Of a stretch of DNA of 64,000 nt, positions 1-11,043 are shown in pieces. The stretch lies in assembly GCF_000275845.1 (NCBI RefSeq), contig NW_006766890.1:1085406-1149405 (forward strand). The letters run 5' to 3'. How positions within the stretch are numbered: position 1 is the first letter of the stretch; every line of letters starts with the position of its first letter. The notes under the pieces are model-generated. The model was not told the DNA's origin. It searched no databases and saw only the letters and a program-made list of their open reading frames with translations. The translations under genes were made by a program, and so were the position numbers. The DNA comes from Dichomitus squalens LYAD-421 SS1 (lineage: Eukaryota; Basidiomycota; Agaricomycetes; Polyporales; Polyporaceae).

Positions 1-1
1 G

Positions 2-994
2 AATTCGACGCGCTCCTCGCATGCGCCGCGCTCAAGGCTTGCATCTGAAGCTGGAGACGATACCGTATACATCGTGCACGGCGGCATGCTGAGAATGACA
101 CGTGCCATGGGTGGGCCAGGGAAGCCGGTTCATTACGCTGTCCGAGATGCGTTGCGCAAGAATAAGGGATACTGTACGTTCTACACTCACATGTCATGTT
201 AGCAGAATCCAACTGAATGCGTTTCGCAGCACTTGTCCTGTGCGGACACAGCCTTGGTGCCGGGGTCGCCGGCCTTCTCGCACTCGTTAGTGTTCCCCTC
301 TTGTGTCGATGTCCAAACTGACGATGTCCCCATCAGTTGTGGGCGACTCCTGAGACCTGCCTTACCCACAGGGCATCTGGCCTTCCCGTGGGCCGGCGCG
401 TCTCTGCGTACTGCTTTGCCCCGCCTTGTCTCGTCTCCCCCCGACTCAGCGCCAAAGCTGCTGCTTCCGGCTTGATCACATCCTTTGTTAACGGCCACGA
501 TATCGTGTCGCGGCTATCGCTCGGTAGCGTGCGGGATCTCACCCGGGGAGCGGTTTGGTTATGTGCGGCGGAGAACAGGGACGGCGACAAGGCCGACGGG
601 TACAGCAGCGTGACGAAGAAGGCACTCAAGTGGAAGATGGGCAGGGGAGAGGAGGGAGATGAGGAATGGGTACGTCCTCCAAATTCCTCCAAAATCGACG
701 CAAAACTCACAAAACTATCGCTAGTTTCTCGCCATCCGCAAGACGCTCGAAGCGAACATGCAGATGGCGGACCTGTTCCCTCCAGGCCGCGTGTACTGGG
801 CACTGCGAGATGGGGATCTCCACCGCGCACACCAGATCGGGACAGGCTCCGGGCGAAGCTCTCCCAAGGAGAAAGTGCGCCTGTTCGAGGTCAAGGACGT
901 CAAGCAGGTGTTTGGACAGATCATCTTCGCGCGAGACATGCTCAGCTCTCACCTCCCGCACCAATATGACCAGGTGCTGCATGAGCTACTCTAA
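2..994 (+). CDS. class 3 lipase (sn1-diacylglycerol lipase-like), 3' part
   Basis: Seen: four exons (2-173, 230-285, 337-669, 725-994) join in frame across three GT-AG introns of about 50-56 bp. The product shows the order typical of fungal class 3 (alpha/beta-hydrolase) lipases: VYIVHGGML, then the nucleophile elbow GHSLGAG (Ser at about 252), then CFAPPC, then FVNGHDIVSRLSLGSVRDL, which contains a candidate catalytic Asp, then a C-terminal block ending FARDMLSSHLPHQYD. Known: the family hydrolyses acylglycerols, and related mammalian enzymes release 2-arachidonoylglycerol. Inferred: a membrane-associated or intracellular lipase. The 5' part, including the start codon and any N-terminal membrane segment, lies left of the window. 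No break is seen in the visible part. Confidence 0.85.
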
Positions 995-1252
995 TGCCTC
1001 TATACGTTTACTCGGTTACTCTGATATCTCACGTCTCCCTTGATGACTTTGTAGCATACCTGATCAGCACCGTATGATACCTCTGCATGCGCCACGACTG
1101 CTATGTATCCTCTCCCTTCGCTGTATACCTCGTCTGTTATCTTCACAGAGCACCCATCAGCATACTGTATACACTGTCATCGCCCTTAGATTTCGCTTGT
1201 GCTCATATTCTTACATCATAATGACGCAAACATCTTGTTACTTCCGTGCACC

Positions 1253-1879
1253 CTAGAGCGACGCAAGGTACTCTTCGATTACCTCCACGATCACCTCATG
1301 GTCCTCCTGCATCGTCAGTCCACTAACCACGATGACGCCCACGATCCCTTCGACATCCCTCACCCTAATCGGGAATCCTCCACCGTGGATCGCATACTCC
1401 CCCGCCTTCTCCCCCAACATGAACTTCGCCCTGAAAGCATCCTCGTTCCCTCCATGCTTGTTGTGCAAGAACCATGTGCTCGTGTGCCAGCGCAGGACCG
1501 CGGCGCGCTTGCGCGCGACCCATGTGTCGTTGTCCGCGGTCGTGCCGCGGCCGGTCGCGCAATGGAAGAGGAGCTGCGAGTGCGCGACGAGCGTGATGTT
1601 CACGACGGCGGGCTTGGGCGACGCACGCTGCAGGCGCGCGCGGAGGCGCGTGCCCAGTTCCCAGGCGGTGTCCGCTGTGAAGTGCGGGAAGATGCAGCGC
1701 TGCTCTTGGGCGGCGATATCTTCGAGCTGCCAGAGATCGATCGATATGTGCGAGTATGTTCACAAGTGGGGTGCGAGGCGGGAGACGCAGTGAGCGAGAT
1801 ATTCTGAATATGTTACAGTGGCGAGATGACCTACAGTGACGGGAGGCGCGCGGATCGCGATGTACTGTCCTTGGCTCAT
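1253..1879 (-). CDS. UPF0303 / heme-degrading-domain-like protein (YBR137W type)
   Basis: Seen: two exons. The first begins MSQGQYIAIRAPP at 1879. An intron with donor GTAGGT ends at CTGGCAG, and exon 2 starts LEDIAAQEQR and runs to the stop at 1253. The C-terminal half carries the family pattern HGGGFPIRV, then GVIVVSGL, then DHEVIVEVIEEYL. Known: this GlcG/HbpS-like fold includes yeast YBR137W, whose biochemical role is poorly defined; some members bind heme. The predicted length of about 165-170 aa fits. It converges tail to tail with the lipase gene, about 260 bp apart. The first exon boundary is the least certain part. Confidence 0.75.
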
Positions 1880-2641
1880 GGTGGGCGTGCTAGCAAGCCT
1901 TCGAGGATGGTGGTGTGGTATAAAGACTGCACTCAGGATTGACTCCGATGGCGTCGAGAAGCTCTTTGGAGGTTGCCTGAAGTTCTGAACTTACAGATTA
2001 ATAAGCTGTGCCTCTCGCCGTGACAGAAATGGCTGGGGAGATCTGTACTGCCGAGTTCTTAGGTGTACAGATAACACGGCGAGACGCAGCCTGAGAGTCA
2101 TCTACATCGTTCAGGTCCGTCGTCATCCACCCTCTTTCGAGTAACTTTGACCCTCTGCAGAGACTGGTACGTCAGCCTCGGAGGCTCATGCTTCATGTGT
2201 AGCGTTTGCGAAGATGGAAGGAGTATGCGATTGAATTGCTCTACACTTCGAGCGATGGGGGGGTGAGGGGGCATCGTCTATCAGGCAACTCGAATGTGTC
2301 GAGTAAAGTATCCATATACGCACTATGATACCCTGAAAATACTGAAGGTGATCCTACGATGCTGTCATACGATGCTTGCTTGCGATTATATACGATGCTT
2401 GCGAATCTAGCGGAACTTGAAGTACTGTTAATTGACAGCCACCCAACAAGATATACTCCTACAGCGAGTTGCTCCCAAGTACTATGTGCCAAGGCATTAC
2501 GGACCTACCTCACCGCTCGATTTTTAAGAGCAAATCAGTACTGTGCTACGCTGTGAGTGGTACAGGGTTGTGGTCATAGTCACAAAGAAGAATCCGAGGC
2601 GGCATTGCACCCTTCGGCGCCTCGGTGAGCCCCATCCCGGA
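1880..2641. other. intergenic, no gene seen
   Basis: No reading frame with a recognisable domain or a coherent exon chain is seen. It holds the promoter of the minus-strand UPF0303 gene and the left flank of the MITE-like element. Confidence 0.5.
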
Positions 2642-2646
2642 TAGTA

Positions 2647-2771
2647 GGCGTGTTCAATTCTTGTCGCTCGCTCATTTCTTCGCGCGCCTACCGGGCGCCT
2701 GCACACCTGGATTCAAGGTCAGCTCAAGCGCCTGTAGCAAAGCGAGCAGAGGTGCGCAGGCAGCGGGTGCA
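2647..2771 (+). repeat. left terminal inverted repeat of MITE-like element
   Basis: Begins GGCGTGTTCAATTC. It pairs with 3088-3212 on the other strand. Confidence 0.8.
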
Positions 2772-3087
2772 GCGAGATCGACGGGATCGTCCTATGCTAG
2801 GTTTGTTATACCCAGAAAACCTGTCCGGAGAGTGGATGGAGACATCGGGAGAGCGTTATAGACTCGTTGCTCGAGAAAAATCGTACACAATGCGCCCAAA
2901 TCCGAACCAGATTCGGCACGACATACATACGGTTCACCTGGGGTTGCCGCTGTAAGCCTGATGGCAATTGGACCCAAAACCTTGCGGGACGACTCCGCGT
3001 CTCGAGTCATAGAGCTCTCTAGATTTCGAATCGTCAAGTTTTCGCGGCGCTCCTTAGTCCCAGCTCGCGACCCTCATGTGGTCATGT

Positions 3088-3212
3088 TGCACCCGCCGCC
3101 TGCCCCCCTCTGCTTGCTGTGCTACAGGCGCTTGATCTGACCTTGAATCCAGGTAGGCAGGCGCCCGTTAAGCGCGTGAGGAAATGAGCGAGCGACAAGA
3201 ATTGAACACGCC
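3088..3212 (-). repeat. right terminal inverted repeat of MITE-like element
   Basis: Ends GAATTGAACACGCC, the reverse complement of the left end. It is followed directly by TAGTA. Confidence 0.8.
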
Positions 3213-3302
3213 TAGTAGACTACGAAGGGTACTAGCGCTCACCGACAGAGGGTTAGATCAACCACCTCTCATCTTCGTCTTGTTTGCACCACTCATTCAA
3301 GA

Positions 3303-4899
3303 ATGTCCAAACGACGGCACTCTGGTTCTCCTGACTTGAGAGGCAAGCCTGCGAAACGGCTTGAGACCGACGCCGGGACCTCGGCGAATGACCACGCACC
3401 CGTCCTACTCTCGTATCCCTCCACAAGCAGTCAGCAGCAATCTACTCGCGCTGTGCCTTTCCAACAACCCACGTGTCTTTTGACATTCTCATATACTCCC
3501 CAACGCATCATGGAATTCGGCGACTCAGCTCTTCGGTACTACATCGACCCCCCACCAGGCGCAGACCTCCGATATGGCTATGAACGATGGGTCAAGCGAC
3601 CAGAAGAGAGGGCGAGACTCGATACCCTTCTGAAGGCGATCGAGCGCGTCCTACAAAATTCGGACACAAATATGGGCCCGGGGAGCGGGAAGAAATGGCT
3701 GCGGGATATAGCGTTGGTAACTTGGAGAGGCGTTATGACCAAGTGAGTTGCCCTCATACGCTGTCTTCCGCGGCCTTACAGACTATGCGAATGAGAATTT
3801 TGACGGCACCGTATGAAGAACGAGACTCCTGCGTGCTCAACGCTATGCTTGTCGACGGAACTCTCTACCTTGAGGAGCACTTGACAGACGCCAGGCTTGC
3901 TGAAAAGTACATACATTTCCTTTGCGGGAGGCAGAGTATTAAGATATGCCTTGTAGAGAGGACCTTCCAACAAGACAACGCCAGCAGACGTACTACGGGT
4001 ACGCGTTCGAGTCTTGGTGCACGTCTTCCCGCCCTGGGGTCCCCGAGCGAATACACGGTCATCCCACAGGCTGGGGCGGGGATGTTGACACCAACGTCCA
4101 GTGGTGTAGCGTCGTCAAGACCAAGTTGGGCGACAGTCGTCTGGTCATCGGCGGCGAAGTTGACTGCGTACGAGGTCAGGCATTCCTTACCTCTGGCGCC
4201 ATTCCGCTCAGCGAGTTCACTTTGAGAGACCAGAGCACTTCAACGGCCAGCCTGATAACTTCGTTGAGCTGAAGACCTCCATGTCTATACGGAATGCACA
4301 GGATGAGGCCCGCTTCGAGAAGTATGTTCGACACCATGGCTTTATAAGGGACGCCTGCCAACTAATGTACTGGCAGGAAACTACTGAAGTTTTACGTGCA
4401 ATCCTTCCTGCTCGGTGTTCCCGTGCGTTGCACTCATGCATCCTAACCATCGTCTGACTCGAACCCTTCAAAGGAGATCGTCGTGGGCTTTCGAACGCCA
4501 GCAGGTCGCATAACGACCACGCAGTCATTCAAAACCATTCAGATGCCGCGTCTCGTGCGCGGCAAGCCTCACGCATGGGATCCGCAGATATGTCTCCGTT
4601 GGGGACAAGAGTTCCTCGCTTCACTCAAGGCACGGTTATCGGAACAAGCGTCTTCTGCCCAGACAGGGCCCTCCCCTACGTATTCATCACGTGTGTGGCG
4701 AGTCACCCTGACGCCTGGGCTTGGCGTCAGTGTATATCCCTTGGATGAGGAGGGTGTCAAGGAGGTGCAGGGCGGTGAGGACCGAGTCGGGTTCTTGCCG
4801 TCATGGTACTTCGAGCAGGTAGCGGAACCCGCCGAGGACAGGTCCGTGCCTGGCCAAGGGACATCTGGATCTTGCGATGGCACGACTGACCCTACGTAG
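3303..4899 (+). CDS. rai1: RAI1/DXO family decapping and 5'-end quality-control nuclease
   Basis: Seen: six exons (3303-3742, 3796-3906, 3957-4174, 4216-4321, 4377-4422, 4474-4899) join with correct phases to give 448 aa. Blocks in order: GYERWVKRPEERARLDTLL; ILTAPYEERD; DGTLYLEEHLTDARLAEK; QTYYGYAFESW; GGEVDC, a metal-binding acidic pair; VELKTS, the Glu/Lys of the active site; then a C-terminal GFRTPAGRI segment. Known: Rai1/Dom3Z proteins hydrolyse incompletely capped or uncapped mRNA 5' ends and stabilise the 5'-3' exonuclease Rat1 in the nucleus. The key acidic and lysine residues are present, so the enzyme looks intact. The length is slightly above the usual 380-400 aa because of an N-terminal disordered stretch. 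The start chosen is the first ATG of the open exon (MSKRRHSGSPD), about 90 bp after the MITE. Confidence 0.9.
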
Positions 4900-6020
4900 T
4901 GATAACGCGGCCAGAGTCAGTAGAGTAAGATTCGTGAGTACATTTAGGGTATGTCAACCAACTTAATGAAGTGTTTTACTCGAGTCTTTTGACTTCAGCC
5001 TGTCTGATGAGATGCATCGATCCCTAATCTGCGCAGCCAGGCTATGGCAGGTCAGTAGGCGTCCGGAACTGAGAAGGTTACCACTATGTAGCCCGCACGG
5101 GCACAGGAGAAGGATGGCGTTCGACGAGCTGACAGTCGCTAAAATCTCCCTCCTGAAGGAGGGCAGCTTTAACTGCTAGCAGAGTAAGTTGTCCTGGCGG
5201 AATGGCCGCTTGTTTACAGCGTCAGCTGGTCCCCATCGAGAGACAACGCTGCGCTGCTTAGTAAGTGGACGTGTACTCCGCACAACCCATGGGTCCGAAC
5301 ATCTGTTCTCCGGTGTGTTCATCTTAGAGGTAGGTGCTGTTTTGTCGTCTGTATGTACTCGAGCACTCACAAGCACTAGGCCTCTACATTTTGTCCGGTC
5401 TACTCTCGGGAAGAAGGCGCGGTGTTGCCTGATTCGGCAACCCAAGATATCCACACTCCACTGCGAACCAATCATGTTCCAGCGCTCCAATAGTTCGGAG
5501 GAAGATGTGGCAGAGGCCCGAGGGTGGCAGAGCATGTTTACCACTGAGGTCGAAGAGCAATCTTTAAGGCTCTTCTGCCTCAACTCATTGCAGCTTCGCT
5601 TTGTACAAGTAAAATTACTGCGACCGACTTGCTCCAAGGACGGCCGGCTGCTTGATCTAATCTATCGGCTCCCAGCAAGCCTTTGTGATACTAAGTATTC
5701 GGAACAGTAGAGTCCAAGAGGTTGCTTCGGCTGAGGCGAGTATGACCTCTTTGGCTTGGAGGTTCAAGTACGTTCTATACAATTCGTTGACTTCGAAAGT
5801 GAGTCAGCAAATGCCGCTGCTCTTGTCTTCTACTCTGATCCCCAGAATAGTGGACGATCGTAGACGCCCGGACTTGGTGTGGGATGTGGGCCCCTGCACC
5901 TGCGTCGACCTAAGGTACTGACGTGAGCGGCTGCAAAATATGCAACAGCAATCTGAGTGGTTAGTGGCAAAGCAAGACTGAGCCAGTGAACGTCTCTGCA
6001 CCCCGCCCCTCCCCGGTAGG
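4900..6020. other. intergenic, no gene seen
   Basis: About 1.1 kb. Open frames exist on both strands around 5180-5710, but they overlap each other and show neither recognisable motifs nor convincing splice chains. The right end holds the NmrA-like gene promoter. Confidence 0.45.
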
Positions 6021-6027
6021 TATATAA
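6021..6027 (+). promoter_or_regulatory. TATA box of the NmrA-like gene
   Basis: TATATAA lies 84 bp upstream of the ATG at 6111, in a promoter that is C-rich just before it. The spacing suits a fungal TATA element and suggests a regulated rather than constitutive gene. Confidence 0.5.
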
Positions 6028-6110
6028 CCAGACACAACTTGGGCAATCGATAGCAGGAGAGACACACCAACCTTGCCAAAGCAGCCTTCCCCTCATCTCA
6101 TAAGCACGCA

Positions 6111-7236
6111 ATGCCCACCACGAATGTTAATGTAAAGGCCACCGTCGCTATATTCGGTGGAACAGGAGACCTCGGTGAGTTAGTTCAACCCTCTCCCACA
6201 GCCCACAGTACTACGAGCTTTCAACTTATCCGTGGGCAATCCAGGCATTCATATCAGCAAGATATTCCTGACGGAGTATCGGTGGGCTTTCCCAACCATT
6301 TGCATCACTACTCGCGACCCCGCTTCTGCCAAAGCTCAGGAGCTGGCCAAACTCGGCGGGGAGCTTTACTCGTTCAACGACTCTTTGCACGCTATCCTCG
6401 CCGGCGTCGATCTCGCCGTGAACGTCCTGCCTACTTCGGTCGCTCCCGAGTTCAAAGCCGAGTTGCTCCATGCCCTCGTCAGAAACAACGTAAAGGTCTA
6501 CTTCCCAAGCGAGTATGCCGGGTAGTAAGTTGTATGCTTGTCTCCGCGATAAACCACATAAAGCTAATGGTTCCACCTTCAAGCGACTACATTCACGACA
6601 ATCTGTTCCCCGGGTACGAGCACGAAGAGTGGGCCAAGAAGCGCGCTCTTGCCCTCGAGACCCGTGCTATCTTGGAAGGCAAGGTCAAGATCATCAACCT
6701 CAACACCGGAGGCTTCCTGACTTGGTGGATTGGCCCCGGGCGCGTGTTCAACTGGGACCCCGCCGAGAACGTCTACAACATCGTAGGCCCGAGCACCGTC
6801 AAGAACACTCTGACGCACCAGTCCGACATTGGGCGCGCTGTAGCGCAGATCTCCGTCCTTGCGCTTGACCCCGCGACTGCGTCGACGGTTCCCACCGACA
6901 TCCGCATCGCTGGCAACGTCGTGAACTACGAAAACCTTCGCGACATCGTATCTCGTGTCGAGGGGATTCCGAGGGGGGAGATCATCTGCAAGGACATTGC
7001 AGCTGCCAAGGATGCTCTGAGCCAGGACCCGACCAGCAACATTCTCGACTATGTGGTGTGAGTCTCTCCATTTCCCCTTATTTCCTGTCAGCTCAAATCT
7101 TGCGGGACTGATATGCTTCAGCATCCTCACTGGGGAGGGAAACATGGACTTTACCGTCAACGACAATGAGTTCGTGAACCCTGGCCAGAGCTTGTGGAAG
7201 TGGAAGACCGTAGAGGACGAATTCCGAGGGCTGTAG
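6111..7236 (+). CDS. NmrA-like / isoflavone-reductase-family oxidoreductase
   Basis: Seen: four exons (6111-6174, 6245-6521, 6584-7057, 7122-7236) give 309 aa in frame. The N-terminus has the dinucleotide-binding start VAIFGGTGDLG, with intron 1 falling inside the glycine motif. ITTRDPASAKAQELAKLG follows, then VNVLPTSV, then VKVYFPSEYAG before exon 3, and GGFLTWWIGPGR with a substrate-domain C-terminus. Known: this atypical short-chain dehydrogenase family includes NADPH-dependent reductases of aromatic substrates and the NmrA redox sensor, which lacks catalysis. Inferred: a cytosolic NADP(H)-binding reductase or sensor. The glycine motif reads GGTGDLG rather than the usual GxTGxxG, which still fits. 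A TATA box lies 84 bp upstream. Confidence 0.8.
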
Positions 7237-8043
7237 TAAGAGCGAAGTTGTAGCCTCAGTCAGAGTTGTCGGCGAATTGAGTTCGGTTGCTAGCATGGCA
7301 GCTCTTTGACTTCCAACATGGACATGCGATCGACCGACGACATGCTCAACTTGGTCCTATCGATGGTGAAAAATCGTCCTCAACCATGCCACCGGCAGAT
7401 AGACGCCAACACCATACTTCAGATACCTCTTGTCAGCAACCTACTCGAATAGTAGTGGGTTGCCGATGTAGTACTAAGCACGTCTGGGCACGGTTTACTA
7501 GACGCTATGTTGATAGCCATAGCTCTGGTCAATCGATCTTATGCATGATACCGCCACTCTTTCCGCCGGTGTCAGACGCAACAAAGGCCCTGTGGACACA
7601 TAGGAAGGAGTGCCACCCACAGAAACACGAACGAAAAGGCGATTGTCTGATGGGCGCCATAGTGGGCAGTATAAGTAAGGCAGAACTAAAGCACAGGAGA
7701 GAACTTATGTCAAAGGGGTCCCCAGCTCGAACTCCAACGAGGGACCGTGGGAGGATGGATGCGCAGATGTTGTGGACCATAAGTAGGGTTTCAGCGGATG
7801 GCTGAAACCCTGTGCGCCGTAACGTTTGGGTCTCCATTTGTGGTTGAGAGCAAAGACTACTCAGTGTACCTCGGCGCTGGTTCGGGATCCCTTTGTACCT
7901 CGCACCCCACGAGCCGGCCAACAAACAGGGACCGTGCGACGGATGTCCTAGTATTACAAGTGCGATGAAACGTATGATTACAAGAGAGCAAATGATAGCA
8001 CGGATGAGAGGCGTCGAGGGAAAGCGCATGGAGAACGTCACCT
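7237..8043. other. intergenic, no gene seen
   Basis: About 0.8 kb between convergent genes. Short open frames on both strands carry no recognisable motif. Confidence 0.45.
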
Positions 8044-8527
8044 CTAGTCCTGGTCTGTTCCGTCTCTGGGACGGTAACGGATGTTACGGCTCTCTAATTC
8101 TGCTTCCACGTCCTCTGGTACGCGTCCCTTCACGCGCACAGCATACATTCCTCTCACGTACTTGGCTGCGACAACGTCAGTAATCTGCCGTATCCTGGAC
8201 GCAGCGGACACACGTACATGTTCTCTGCCACCGGGCCACCCAGCTATTGTCGGGGTCAATGACAGCGATCACACCTTCAAAGTGGGTCGTCGTGCATGCT
8301 TGTATGCGGTCAGGGTATCCCTTCATCTAGAAAGGGCAAGCTACGTCAACGCATGGTACGCGGGCAACGTCCAGAGAACGTACCTGCATGAGTTCCTCAC
8401 AGTTTGGACAGCCATGCTTGCGAAAATCGGCAGGAGTCTGAATGATTGAGCAGAGCAGACAAGCACGAAGCTGTTTGGCTCGTGGCTGGCTCGGAATGGA
8501 TGCTGATGGTCTGTCCTGGCTTGACAT
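8044..8527 (-). CDS. spt4: transcription elongation factor Spt4
   Basis: Seen: three exons (8527-8384, 8326-8218, 8165-8044) join in frame to 124 aa. The N-terminus holds the four-cysteine zinc ribbon in LRACLLCSII and KHGCPNCEELM. The next block, THFEGVIAVIDPDNSWVARW, and the terminal block, KYVRGMYAVRVKGRVPEDVE, are Spt4 hallmarks. Known: Spt4 pairs with Spt5 (the DSIF complex), clamps RNA polymerase II and promotes processivity in the nucleus. The start at MSSQDRPSAS is preferred over an upstream ATG because the family normally has only a short tail before the zinc ribbon. All four cysteines are present. Confidence 0.92.
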
Positions 8528-8680
8528 GGCTGTTGTAGGACCAGAGCGTGTGGAGGCGAGAATAAAGATGTACCCGGTCAACGCGCCGCGAGCTGGGCGG
8601 TTCGGCAGCATCCGGTACGGGCGCTACACTGGGGTACGACGTCGATGGCTTCGGCGGCGACTGGCTACCCACCCACCACC

Positions 8681-9700
8681 ATGGCCGGTCGCGCCCTCAC
8701 GCTTCTCTTTGCTCTGCTTCCCGCAGCTGCGTCGGCTTACTCTCGTACACATCCGGTGCTGGCATGGTCATCTCGCAAGTGCGTCGCTTGAAGCACCGGC
8801 AGCGTTCATCGTTATTGACCCGCCCGCAGTTCCCGAGCCCTAACTTCATCAGCAGTCTCGGAGGCAGCCAAGAACTCGCACGCTATTGCTAGTGCTCTGT
8901 ATACCAACAACGACATTTGCGACCATGACGCGGTCATTGTAGTAAACCACCAGGGGGTGAGCACAGCTGATTGAATTCTCTAACGGCATGCTAGGAACCT
9001 GACTTGCCGTGTCGCGTAGCTGCATGCTTCCGACTTGCGTACACTTTCTTCCTCTTGCCATGTGGCAAGGGCATTGTCGAGCGCCCCATCCTCCCTTCAA
9101 TTCGCCTATGTCGAGAGCGAAGAGCGGAACGCGAATCCGTTCCTCGACCTATCCAGCATTCTATCCGAGCGTTGCGGTTCTCGTGCGGTGAGCCATGCAC
9201 CGGATCTCGGAGAGTTTGATATCGACGCGGGGAAGGGAAAACACGTTGTTTCCATTTCGCTTCCCGCATTGGAAGATGGGGAGATTGGAGCCTCGAGGAA
9301 GAGCAGCATGGCTAACCATGGTGAGTGCCCCGGACCCCCAAATTGAAGCATTCCTCAACAAAGTCATACAGAATCGTGGCTGTCCGGCGAGCTCTCCAAG
9401 ATCGAGAACATCTTCTCCGACTATCTGGTCATTTACGCCGGGGCCCCGGGTTCGTCCCTTGGCGTCCGTCAGTCTTCGAGCTCGTCTACCTTCGATGCGG
9501 AGGTCGTAGCCAGTCCTTCGGGTGGAATCTTGAAACGCTACCAGCTTCTGACTCCTGGCCTGATCCTCGTGCTTCTCGTCTCCCTCTTCATCCTTGTTCC
9601 CGTGATATTCCTTGGTGTTTCTGCGCTTTCGAGCATTCAATCTCCCTTGACGAACGAGATTCCGAAGGGCTTCAGTGCGGAGGAGAAGAAGAACCAGTGA
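8681..9700 (+). CDS. BIG1 / VOA1-like ER membrane protein (V-ATPase S1 lumenal-domain family)
   Basis: Seen: four exons (8681-8778, 8830-8956, 9020-9320, 9372-9700) give 284 aa. The protein begins with a signal peptide (MAGRALTLLFALLPAAASAY), then HPVLAWSS, NDICDHDAVIVV and LHASDLRTL. Near the C-terminus one membrane helix (LLTPGLILVLLVSLFILVPV) is followed by FLGVSALSSIQSP and a lysine-rich tail ending EEKKNQ. Known: yeast Big1 is an ER protein needed for beta-1,6-glucan synthesis, and the related Voa1/Ac45 family assists V-ATPase V0 assembly. Inferred: a type I ER protein acting in one of these roles. The tail ends KKNQ, close to a dilysine ER-retrieval signal (KKXX), which fits ER location. 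Confidence 0.82.
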
Positions 9701-11043
9701 TCCGGCGTGGTGGACATTTGTGTACGGTTTCGCTATATCATACTCGTTGCTTATTGCACCTTTGTCGCGAAGGCATCGTGCAGGTCGTGCCGGAACATGC
9801 TCCTACTCTGTAAGGCCACCATGGTCCCCGCCCGCGTCAGTTTATTCGACCCCTTGACCACCATCCCTGTCGAAGGTGGACTCGGACGATGCGACTTATT
9901 CAATACATTAGCATGCTTTCCCACTACGCATGCTGCTGCGAATTTCGGCTTCCTGTGCCTCCGACGGACATGTCATCATGCATGCGTTCCTTCACGGTGG
10001 AAATCCTCGTGCTTTTGGACCACAGCAAGCTCGAGGTGCATTGTATGCGCGTTGGCCATCCGTGATTACGTTGGATCGTACGTCGTTAACGTCGCTCTCA
10101 TATATCATTTATGCTCATTGTAGGTTACTGTATCACACATGTCGAGGTATCAGTGCCCTTCTTGTGTTCTATTGAATGATTGTACAAGCGCAAGACGCTG
10201 TCGCGAGTGACATACTACGAATCTAATCACAATGCAGACCTCTTGAACCCGAAGAATGAAGGTAGCCTACGTCTAATGAAGACTGGCAAGGACCCTTCTA
10301 CATGTGGTGGATTGCCGGTACAGTCAGGTACAATCCACCAACAGTACTGCAGACGCGGGATCGCTACTCCCACCCGTCGCCACCAGGGCATTATCGAAGC
10401 TGGAGGTGCAGGTGGGGGCCAGGGGTCCTCATTGTTTTGTCCACCGGCAAGTATCCTCATGTACTCTAGTGCTGTCTGTTGGTCACTTGTTGACGAGGAG
10501 ACTCCGGGAGGTATATCTTCTACATCTAGCTCGGTATCGTGGTGCGAGAATAACGAGTCTGGCTATCGATGCGGTGTGGTCAAGCTAGACTGAGGGTAAG
10601 GATGATTTCGAGCTGGCGCTACCGATCAGATGGTGGTAGCATTCAGTCCACCGAAGATGCGCTGATCTGCTGTTATAGGTTAACATCTACTGCCAAATTC
10701 GCTAAGCTGTCCCACAAGCCGCGACATGACGAAAACACGCCCTCGCCGCGTGCCGACTTACTGCGCCGCGTATCGCCCTTAGCGTTCTGGTTCTTGGGCT
10801 TCATTGCGATGGGATAGGTGATCGAACGCGCTGCAGCAGCACCGTGGGTGTCTGCGGTGGAGCACCTCGGTCGGTTTACGATTCGTATTGCTGATCAGGG
10901 TCGATGGAGCAAGCAAGCTCTATCTGCGTCCCGCTTTAGTTCATCCTTCCTGACATTGAGCCTACGTCCAACGGTCTCGTATAAAGGCACCCGGGAAGAC
11001 ATGGTGTTTCAATCGCGTCTCAACTCACTCCGACTCTTGCGAC
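9701..11043. other. intergenic, no gene seen
   Basis: About 1.3 kb. No coherent gene model is seen. It contains a perfect 10 bp inverted repeat at 10305-10314/10331-10340 and, at its right end, the promoter of the EF-hand gene. Confidence 0.45.
10305..10340. repeat. short perfect inverted repeat (hairpin)
   Basis: TGGTGGATTG at 10305-10314 and CAATCCACCA at 10331-10340 form a perfect 10 bp stem around a 16 base loop. No gene is attached and no function is proposed. Confidence 0.5.

Larger units (their letters stand above)
2647..3212. mobile_element. MITE-like non-autonomous DNA transposon
   Basis: Seen: a 566 bp segment with terminal inverted repeats of about 125 bp (2647-2771 and 3088-3212) that I align at about 90% identity (12 mismatches). 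The first 31 bases, beginning GGCGTGTTCAATTCTTGTCG, match exactly. The element is flanked by the same five bases, TAGTA, at 2642-2646 and 3213-3217, as expected for a target site duplication. No transposase-like frame lies between the repeats. Inferred: a non-autonomous cut-and-paste element mobilised in trans. The superfamily is unclear, because a 5 bp duplication is unusual; a TA duplication (Tc1/mariner-like) inside TAGTA remains possible. Confidence 0.8.

Noticed and set aside
5176..5710. Overlapping open frames of 153 and 173 codons on opposite strands
   Set aside because: No motif, no splice support and full antisense overlap; typical chance frames in GC-rich DNA.
7529..8041. Minus-strand frame of 170 codons downstream of SPT4
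   Set aside because: No motif and no link to SPT4, whose stop is at 8044; a chance frame.
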